From Cyanothece sp. UBA12306 (lineage in GTDB: Bacteria > Cyanobacteriota > Cyanobacteriia > Cyanobacteriales > Microcystaceae), in assembly GCA_003448685.1 (NCBI GenBank), contig DLXW01000179.1, forward strand, positions 1 to 6,336: a stretch of DNA of 6,336 nucleotides, written 5' to 3'. Below the pieces are notes generated by a model. That model was not told the DNA's origin. It worked only from the letters and a program-made list of their open reading frames with translations, and did not search any database. The position numbers and the translations under genes were made by a program. Shown in pieces: positions 1-5,028 of the stretch (position 1 is the stretch's first letter; each line of letters starts with the position of its first letter).

Positions 1-2
1 AC

Positions 3-218
3 TGGATAGTTGTGGCAGGTACTGCTAAAGTTACTTGTGATGGCCAAGAAGAGATTTTAGCTGCCAATCAATCTACTTATGTTCCTCAGTGTACTTCTCA
101 CCGACTAGAAAATCCAGGGGTCATTAAATTAATCCTCATTGAAGTTCAAAATGGAGAATATTTAGGAGAAGATGATATTATCCGTTTTCAAGATGATTAT
201 GCACGTCATCAAGCCTAG
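3..218 (+). CDS. Cupin protein resembling the C-terminal domain of type II mannose-6-phosphate isomerase (3' end only)
   Basis: Only the last 71 codons are present. The frame is open to the window edge (it begins W-I-V-V-A-G-T-A-K-V), so the true start lies upstream; the GTG at 12 is an internal Val codon. The sequence matches my knowledge of the cupin barrel found at the C-terminus of mannose-1-phosphate guanylyltransferase/mannose-6-phosphate isomerase and, in many cyanobacteria, as a stand-alone protein of about 120-130 residues. Visible features are the strand HWIVV-type start (His lost off the edge), N-Q-S-T-Y-V-P, the second cupin motif P28-x4-H33-x3-N37 (counted in the visible part), and the family tail with E-V-Q-N-G-E-Y-L-G-E-D-D-I-I-R-F. 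H33 is the expected metal ligand. The Gly usual at the third position of that motif is Cys30. Whether this is a short cupin or the end of a fused enzyme cannot be decided here. It converges on the next gene. Confidence 0.85.
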   Translation, partial: WIVVAGTAKVTCDGQEEILAANQSTYVPQCTSHRLENPGVIKLILIEVQNGEYLGEDDIIRFQDDYARHQA

Positions 219-287
219 TTAATAATTCGATTGAATAATCTTCTGATTGAAGGATCGATCAGTTCATATATTGATAGATTCAGATAA

Positions 288-317
288 ATGGTGCCTTACA
301 TTTTGTTAGCGCACCAT
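288..317. repeat. Imperfect hairpin between convergent genes; possible terminator or dispersed palindrome
   Basis: Arms ATGGTGC (288-294) and GCACCAT (311-317) pair perfectly over 7 bp. With one bulged base and one mismatch the stem continues inward as CTTAC/GTTAG around ATTTT. It lies about 70 bp after the cupin stop and about 30 bp after the BASS stop on the other strand, so it could end transcription from both sides. Neither strand has a clear T-run after the stem, which weakens a rho-independent terminator reading. The arms also resemble the GGTGCGTTA...TAACGCACC palindromes that I recall as abundant between cyanobacterial genes; that likeness is from memory and is an inference. Confidence 0.4.
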
Positions 318-350
318 CTCGCTTTGACTATTCATAAACTAGGGCTTTTA

Positions 351-1205
351 TTAAAACTTTACGATACCAAAAGCCGCGCTAGTAGCAAACATAATTAACG
401 AATATACTGCCGCAGGAATAGCCATAGTTGGCAGATTAAGTAATGTGGGTGTACTAGCAATAGCGATCGCTAAAGTTCCATTTTGGATACCTACTTCAAC
501 TGTAATTGATTTAGCACTAGGTTGATCTAACTGAGAAAAAGTGGCAATAGTATATCCCAAAGCCATCATGACAATATTTAACACAAGCATCACCCAACCA
601 ACCTGAAAGAAAAAGCTAGTCACATTAGCTCGTTCTTTAAGCAATAAACCAACAATAATTAAAGCTAAAAAGAATAGAGACAACCATTTGACACTTTTTT
701 GCAAATTAGCTGCTAATCTTGGTGTGTAGCGATGTAAAACCATGCCAAGACTAACGGGAATCAGAGTGATAACAGCAATCTGAATCACTGTTTTTACAAA
801 AGGTAATTGCAAAGCAGTCTGGGAACCCATAAAATTTTCCATAGAGAGATTAACTATTATGGGGATAGTTAACACCGTAATGAGGCTACTAATTGCCGTG
901 AGGGTAACAGACAGAGCAACATTTCCCTTAACTAGGTAGGTAATCATATTGGAGGTAGAACCCCCAGGACAAGCTGCTAAAATCATCACTCCTACTGCCA
1001 ATTCAGGAGTTAGGGGAAAAACGGTAGCGAAGACAAAACCAACAATAGGTAATAAAATTAGTTGAGCGATCAGTCCAACAATGACGGCTTTGGGTTCAAT
1101 CAAAACTCTTTTAAAATCATCTAGAGTAAGACCAAGTCCCATACCTAGCATAATTATAAATAGTGCTAAAGGTAGAAAAACAGCTGTTAAAAAATTTGAT
1201 TCCAT
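351..1205 (-). CDS. Bile acid:sodium symporter (BASS) family transporter
   Basis: An integral membrane protein of 284 residues with about nine hydrophobic segments (roughly 8-28, 40-62, 68-80, 98-118, 136-156, 172-188, 198-222, 235-251, 262-282), close to the usual size and the 9-10 helices of the family. The two sodium-site signatures are intact: A-C-P-G-G-S-T-S-N at 78-86, followed by the polar-spotted helix V-A-L-S-V-T-L-T-A-I-S-S, and E-V-G-I-Q-N at 237-242, whose Glu and Gln correspond to sodium ligands in bacterial ASBT structures. The family moves organic anions with sodium across the inner membrane; substrates include bile acids, pyruvate and other organic acids, and nothing here names the substrate. 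I chose the ATG at 1205 because GGAG sits 8 nt upstream and the protein then opens M-E-S-N-F-L like its relatives; a GTG at 1223 in the same frame would add six residues. It follows murD on the same strand with a 130-bp gap. Confidence 0.88.
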   Translation of the reverse strand: MESNFLTAVFLPLALFIIMLGMGLGLTLDDFKRVLIEPKAVIVGLIAQLILLPIVGFVFATVFPLTPELAVGVMILAACPGGSTSNMITYLVKGNVALSVTLTAISSLITVLTIPIIVNLSMENFMGSQTALQLPFVKTVIQIAVITLIPVSLGMVLHRYTPRLAANLQKSVKWLSLFFLALIIVGLLLKERANVTSFFFQVGWVMLVLNIVMMALGYTIATFSQLDQPSAKSITVEVGIQNGTLAIAIASTPTLLNLPTMAIPAAVYSLIMFATSAAFGIVKF

Positions 1206-1213
1206 ACTTAACA

Positions 1214-1217
1214 CTCC
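1214..1217 (-). promoter_or_regulatory. Ribosome binding site (GGAG) of the BASS gene
   Basis: On the - strand GGAG is followed by 8 nt and then ATG at 1205. This is the clearest Shine-Dalgarno site in the window. It decides the start over the upstream in-frame GTG at 1223, which would place this site inside the coding region. Confidence 0.65.
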
Positions 1218-1248
1218 ACACACATATTGCAGATTATTCTACCGCTTG

Positions 1249-1265
1249 TTACAAAGTATTTGTAA
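1249..1265. promoter_or_regulatory. 17-bp perfect dyad upstream of the BASS gene, candidate operator
   Basis: TTACAAA (1249-1255), three bases, then TTTGTAA (1259-1265): two perfect 7-bp arms. It starts 43 nt upstream of the BASS start codon. It lies next to or over the promoter boxes that can be proposed here, where a dimeric repressor would normally bind. It is AT-rich and has no T-tract after it, so it does not look like a terminator of murD. The regulator that would bind it is unknown. Confidence 0.45.
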
Positions 1266-1270
1266 AGTAA

Positions 1271-1300
1271 ATCTTAAGAAAGAGGTAGGATACAAGTCAA
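1271..1300 (-). promoter_or_regulatory. Candidate sigma-70 promoter of the BASS gene
   Basis: Read on the - strand: TTGACT (1300-1295, 5 of 6 to consensus), an 18-bp spacer, and TAAGAT (1276-1271, 4 of 6). Transcription would start near 1264, inside the 17-bp dyad. A second possibility is TTTACA (1266-1261), 19 bp, TAGAAT (1241-1236), which would start nearer the gene with the dyad covering its -35 box. Either reading suggests the BASS gene has its own promoter as well as possible read-through from murD. Confidence 0.35.
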
Positions 1301-1335
1301 CTTAACTGCCCACTACGATTAGGAAATCTTCTGAT

Positions 1336-2709
1336 TTAATTCCCTAAATCACTACAAAGTTTCCTAAAGTGGTCTCCACGTTCTTCAAAATTTTGGTATT
1401 GATCAAAACTAGCACAAGCAGGGGATAGCAAAACTGCTTTAGAGTTCTGTTTTTTGGCTAATTCCCAACCTCTTTTAACTGCATTATCCATAGTTTCCAC
1501 AACTTCATAAGTTTGATAATCTAATTGTTCGAGGCGTTTAGCAAAAATTTCAGCAGCTTCTCCTATTAATAATACTGTAGAAACTTTTGCTTTAATTTCG
1601 TTAATCCAACGCGTATCATCGCCTTCTTTTGCTTCTCCCCCTGCAATTAAAATTATTGGAGCATTCACAGAAGCTAAACCAACTTCAGCCGCATCATAAT
1701 TAGTCGCTTTACTATCATTAATAAACTTAATACCCTCAATATTTCTAATCAATTCTAGACGATGAGGAACCCCTTTAAAGGTAGCAATAGCTTCAGCGAT
1801 CGCGCCTTTTTCAATTCCTGCTAATCGGGCTGCACCTACAGCCATTAAGAGATTTTGTTGATTATGATCACCAATCATTTTAAATAAATTAAGAGGAACA
1901 ATTAATTCCCCAAAAGCCACAATCCAATTATCTTTTATATAGATTCCTTGAGAAGGATCACAAAGTAAATGATCTTGTCCTTTAGTGGTTGTCCAATAAG
2001 CATCAGCCCACTGATGTAAACCTACCTGATGTAAGTAGGGATCATCACCATTAAATATTTGCAATTCACAACGATGAAGTAGGGAAGCTTTAATGGCATA
2101 GTAATTTTCTAGGGTTTTATGTCGGTGAAGATGATCAGGGGTAAAGGTAGTCCAAATTCCAATTTTAGGCGCGAGTTCTCGTGCTGACTCTGCTTGATAG
2201 CTACTAACTTCGGCGATAATCCAATCAAAAGGGGTGCTATTAGGGGTTTTAATTTGAGATAGGGCTAATTCACAGGCTGCATGGCCAATATTACCACAAG
2301 CTGGAGCATTGAGGCCTGATGCTTGGAATATGGCTGATACTAAGGCAGTAGTAGTGGTTTTTCCGTTAGTTCCTGTAATTCCTACCCAGGGAGATAATTT
2401 TAAATATCGCCAAGCTAATTCTAATTCTCCAATAACATCAATACCGCGATCGCGTGCTTTTTGTAAAAAATCGAGATCCCAAGGCACTCCAGGACTTACT
2501 ACAATTAGATTAGGTAGTTTGGAGTCGCTCAAGACGGGTTTATCTGCTAATCTCACAGTAATACCTTCTTGTCCTAGTTCCTGTTGTGTCACCTCTAGAG
2601 TTGAAGAATGGGCGCGATCGCTTAAAATTACTTCCCATCCTTCTGTTTTTAATACTCTAGCCGCAGCAATGCCCGATCTTCCCAATCCAATAATATAAGC
2701 AGTGGCCAT
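1336..2709 (-). CDS. murD: UDP-N-acetylmuramoylalanine--D-glutamate ligase
   Basis: A cytoplasmic Mur ligase that adds D-glutamate to UDP-N-acetylmuramoyl-L-alanine using ATP, the second amino-acid addition in peptidoglycan precursor synthesis. The 457-residue product has the usual length and three-domain order. The N-terminal UDP-binding fold begins [10 protein letters not shown] (4-13). The central ATPase domain has the P-loop [11 protein letters not shown] (110-120), E167-V-S-S-Y-Q, D-H-L-H-R-H (192-197), and K207 in Y-A-I-K-A-S-L, which should be the carbamylated lysine of the family. G-D-H-N-Q-Q-N (280-286) precedes the C-terminal domain, which holds P-H-R-L-E (315-319), N-D-S-K-A-T-N (331-337) and S-P-A-C-A-S-F-D (429-436). 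All key residues look intact. I chose the ATG at 2709 because homologues start just before this nucleotide-binding strand; a TTG at 2742 in frame would add 11 residues. GAGG lies only 2 nt before the ATG, so the start rests on homology. Confidence 0.96.
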   Translation of the reverse strand: MATAYIIGLGRSGIAAARVLKTEGWEVILSDRAHSSTLEVTQQELGQEGITVRLADKPVLSDSKLPNLIVVSPGVPWDLDFLQKARDRGIDVIGELELAWRYLKLSPWVGITGTNGKTTTTALVSAIFQASGLNAPACGNIGHAACELALSQIKTPNSTPFDWIIAEVSSYQAESARELAPKIGIWTTFTPDHLHRHKTLENYYAIKASLLHRCELQIFNGDDPYLHQVGLHQWADAYWTTTKGQDHLLCDPSQGIYIKDNWIVAFGELIVPLNLFKMIGDHNQQNLLMAVGAARLAGIEKGAIAEAIATFKGVPHRLELIRNIEGIKFINDSKATNYDAAEVGLASVNAPIILIAGGEAKEGDDTRWINEIKAKVSTVLLIGEAAEIFAKRLEQLDYQTYEVVETMDNAVKRGWELAKKQNSKAVLLSPACASFDQYQNFEERGDHFRKLCSDLGN

Positions 2710-2762
2710 AGCCTCAATCGCATTTTCCTTAATTTGGAGCAATCCTCATCGTAGCAAACAGT

Positions 2763-2777
2763 TATCCCTTTGGGATA
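2763..2777. promoter_or_regulatory. 15-bp palindrome in the murD leader
   Basis: TATCCC (2763-2768), TTT, GGGATA (2772-2777): six-base arms around a three-base centre, 53 nt upstream of the murD ATG. It could be a protein site or a small hairpin in the leader RNA. No convincing -35/-10 pair for murD is seen beside it, so its role is open. Confidence 0.3.
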
Positions 2778-2831
2778 CAAACATAGAGAATGACAGAAGA
2801 TGCCATACCTCTTTAATTATTCATTTTTCTG

Positions 2832-2860
2832 TTAGCAGATGGGTAAAATAAACATAAAAT
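2832..2860 (+). promoter_or_regulatory. Candidate sigma-70 promoter of the response regulator gene
   Basis: TTAGCA (2832-2837, 4 of 6 to consensus), a 17-bp spacer, and TAAAAT (2855-2860, 5 of 6). Transcription would start near 2867, leaving a leader of about 90 nt. No Shine-Dalgarno sequence is seen in front of the ATG at 2956 (the preceding bases are CTTAACTATTT), which is common in cyanobacteria. Confidence 0.35.
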
Positions 2861-2861
2861 A

Positions 2862-2882
2862 GATCAAGATGGTGATCAAGAT
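2862..2882 (+). repeat. 9-bp direct repeat at the predicted start of the regulator transcript
   Basis: GATCAAGAT occurs at 2862-2870 and again at 2874-2882, separated by GGT, a 12-bp period close to one helical turn. It begins two bases after the proposed -10 box, so a protein bound to the two half-sites would cover the transcription start. It could be an operator made of direct half-sites or a chance local duplication. Confidence 0.4.
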
Positions 2883-2955
2883 TTAAACTTTTTCCTGTTC
2901 GAACCATTGATTATTAATGCTCTATTTCGCTCTTTACACTCACTCTTAACTATTT

Positions 2956-4950
2956 ATGAATCAAGACACACCAACTGAATCTAAGATCAATATTTTGGTG
3001 ATTGATGATAAGCAATCTAATCTTAACTTTCTCACCAAGATGTTGTGTGAAAAAGGCTATAAAGTTCGTGTTTTTTCCGATGGATACTTAGCTCTTAAAA
3101 ATATTAAAGTAGAATTACCTGACTTGATTTTATTAGATATTGTCATGCCCGATATAGATGGCTATCAAGTTTGTAAAAGACTAAAAGATAATCCAGAAAC
3201 TAGGGATATTCCTATTATTTTTATTAGTGGTTTAGAACAAACTTTTGATAAAATAAAAGCTTTTGAATTAGGTGGGGTTGATTATATTACTAAACCTTTT
3301 GAGGTGACGGAAGTTTTAGCTAGGGTGGACAATCAGTTAGAAATTCACCTACTTAAATCACAATTACAGAAAAGTAATCAAAAATTAAAAGAAACAATTC
3401 GAACAAAAGAAGAATATGCTAAAAAAATTGCTTTTTCTAATTCTTGGATATCAAATATTTTGAATGTATTTTCTGATGGCATACTTGCCATGGAATCCAT
3501 CAGATATGTCACTGGAGAAATCAAAGATTTTCGCTGTATAATTGCTAACAAAATTGTCCTAGAAACTTTAGGCATTGAAGCAGAAGATATAATTGGAAAA
3601 ATTAAATTTAAAAAATTGATAGAGTCAATTGATGTCAATATTTTTGCTTCATTAGTAGAAGTTGTTGAAACAGGAGAAACTCTGCAAAAAGACTTTTGCT
3701 ATACTAAAAATAATCAACAAATATGGTATGCTTGCACAGCAGTTAAATTAGAAGATGGCTTGGCAATTACTGTACGTGATATCAGCCAGAATCGTGAAAT
3801 GTCAAGACTATTAGCTGAACAAAATATTCAACTTCAAAAAGAAATTGCACAACGAAAAAAATCAGAATTTACCTTGCGGGAAAATCTCCGACAAAATGTC
3901 CTTTTACAACAAATAACAGAAGATATTCGCTCTTCTTTAGATATTCAACATATTTTTGAAACAGCAGCCCAACAAATCGGACAAACCTTTCAAGTAAATC
4001 GTTGTATTATCCAAAGTTATATTAATGAGCCAATTCCTATAATTCTCTATGTTGCTGAGTATTTAGATTCTGGAGAACCTTCTATTATAGACCGAGAAAA
4101 TTTATTACAAAATAATTCAGATTTACAAATTATTTTATCAGATCAAAATATATTTTTTAGTGACAATGTTTATCAAGAGAAAAGATTACAAAAAAGTCAA
4201 GAATTTTTGTTAAATCGTGGTGTCAAATCCATTATGATAATTAAAACCTATTATCAATCAAATCCTAACGGATTGATTTATTTAGAACAATGTAATCATC
4301 ATCGTCAATGGACAGAAGAAGAAGTTAAATTTTTAGAAGCTGTTGCTGCTCAATTAGGAATCGCTATTGCTCAAAGTAATTTACTAGAACAGCTAAAAGA
4401 AGCCAATCAAAAATTAGAAATTTTAGCCAATTTAGATGGATTAACCCAAGTATCTAATCGTCGTCATTTTGATCAAGTTTTAGTCCAAGAATGGCGACGG
4501 ATGGCTAGAGATCAAAATCCCTTATCCTTAATTATGTGTGATGTAGATTGTTTTAAAGCTTACAATGATTGCTACGGACATCAAATGGGAGATGATTGTT
4601 TAAAGAAAATTGCTAAAACCCTTGCTAATACCATCAGAAGGCCACCTGATTTAGTAGCTCGTTGGGGAGGTGAAGAATTTGCTATTATTTTACCTAATAC
4701 TAATATTCGTGGAGCCAACTATATCGCTAAATTAATTCGAGAGCAAGTCCATAAATTAGCTATAACCCACGAAGAATCGCTGATCAAAGATTATGTAACA
4801 ATTAGTGTGGGAATAGCCAGTATTATTCCACCCCAAACACCTTTAGGAACAAATTATCAAAGTTTAGTTGAGCAGTTAATTTATCAAGCCGATCAAGCAT
4901 TATATCAAGCTAAGCAACAAGGACGAGATCGTATCGTTGCCCATGAATAA
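2956..4950 (+). CDS. Response regulator diguanylate cyclase (REC-PAS-GAF-GGDEF)
   Basis: A 664-residue cytoplasmic signalling protein with no membrane segment. Domains in order: a REC domain (about 11-130) with acidic pocket D17-D18, phospho-acceptor D61 in L-L-D-I-V-M-P-D, S91 and K113 in T-K-P-F; a coiled coil (about 131-158); a PAS-like domain (about 160-280) ending I-T-V-R-D-I-S-Q-N-R; a second coiled coil (about 280-310); a GAF domain (about 315-475) closing with R-Q-W-T-E-E-E-V; a short helix; and a GGDEF domain (about 490-660). The cyclase domain keeps metal and substrate residues D529-x-D531-x-F-K-x-Y-N-D, the active loop G-G-E-E-F (571-575), and the inhibitory site R562-x-x-D565 placed five residues before it, as in PleD-type enzymes. 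I infer an active enzyme making cyclic di-GMP from two GTP, switched by phosphorylation and tuned by product. The GAF domain shows no phytochrome-type Cys-His bilin site. No histidine kinase gene is adjacent. The gene is AT-rich and carries no HIP1 octamer. Confidence 0.93.
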   Translation: MNQDTPTESKINILVIDDKQSNLNFLTKMLCEKGYKVRVFSDGYLALKNIKVELPDLILLDIVMPDIDGYQVCKRLKDNPETRDIPIIFISGLEQTFDKIKAFELGGVDYITKPFEVTEVLARVDNQLEIHLLKSQLQKSNQKLKETIRTKEEYAKKIAFSNSWISNILNVFSDGILAMESIRYVTGEIKDFRCIIANKIVLETLGIEAEDIIGKIKFKKLIESIDVNIFASLVEVVETGETLQKDFCYTKNNQQIWYACTAVKLEDGLAITVRDISQNREMSRLLAEQNIQLQKEIAQRKKSEFTLRENLRQNVLLQQITEDIRSSLDIQHIFETAAQQIGQTFQVNRCIIQSYINEPIPIILYVAEYLDSGEPSIIDRENLLQNNSDLQIILSDQNIFFSDNVYQEKRLQKSQEFLLNRGVKSIMIIKTYYQSNPNGLIYLEQCNHHRQWTEEEVKFLEAVAAQLGIAIAQSNLLEQLKEANQKLEILANLDGLTQVSNRRHFDQVLVQEWRRMARDQNPLSLIMCDVDCFKAYNDCYGHQMGDDCLKKIAKTLANTIRRPPDLVARWGGEEFAIILPNTNIRGANYIAKLIREQVHKLAITHEESLIKDYVTISVGIASIIPPQTPLGTNYQSLVEQLIYQADQALYQAKQQGRDRIVAHE

Positions 4951-4990
4951 TTAATTTTTTTTGTTAACCTATAGAGTAGGGACTAGATTC

Positions 4991-5004
4991 AGAATTATAA
5001 TTCT
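4991..5004 (+). promoter_or_regulatory. TATAAT box inside a 14-bp perfect palindrome before mutS2
   Basis: AGAATTATAATTCT is a perfect palindrome and contains TATAAT at 4996-5001, identical to the -10 consensus. A start near 5008 would give mutS2 a leader of about 20 nt. No good -35 box stands 16-18 bp upstream, so the promoter would need an activator, or the match is chance in AT-rich DNA. The palindrome is pure AT in its centre and is unlikely to be a strong terminator for the cyclase gene. Confidence 0.35.
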
Positions 5005-5028
5005 TTGTAAAAATTAACATTTTAAGCC

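Noticed and set aside
1081..1305. Open frame of 74 codons on the + strand over the start of the BASS gene
   Set aside because: It lies antisense to a clearly conserved transporter, has no recognisable domain and no ribosome site; it is a shadow of the real gene.
1324..1337. Hairpin AAATC/GATTT at the murD stop as a terminator
   Set aside because: The stem has only five AT-rich pairs, overlaps the stop codon and lacks a T-tract on the - strand.
2309..2698. Open frame of 129 codons on the + strand inside murD
   Set aside because: It is antisense to the conserved N-terminal and P-loop region of MurD and its product looks like the complement of that coding sequence.
3378..3638. Open frame of 86 codons on the - strand inside the cyclase gene
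   Set aside because: It is antisense to the coiled-coil and PAS region with no domain or start signal.
3898..4380. GAF domain as a bilin-binding photoreceptor (phytochrome or cyanobacteriochrome)
   Set aside because: The Cys-His chromophore motif of those domains is not seen. Cys446 lies in the late strand before R-Q-W, where ordinary GAF domains of cyanobacterial regulators also often have Cys.
4951..4980. Rho-independent terminator after the cyclase gene (T-run at 4955-4962)
   Set aside because: The T-run has no GC-rich stem before it, and the CCTA/TAGG pairing after it has only four base pairs.
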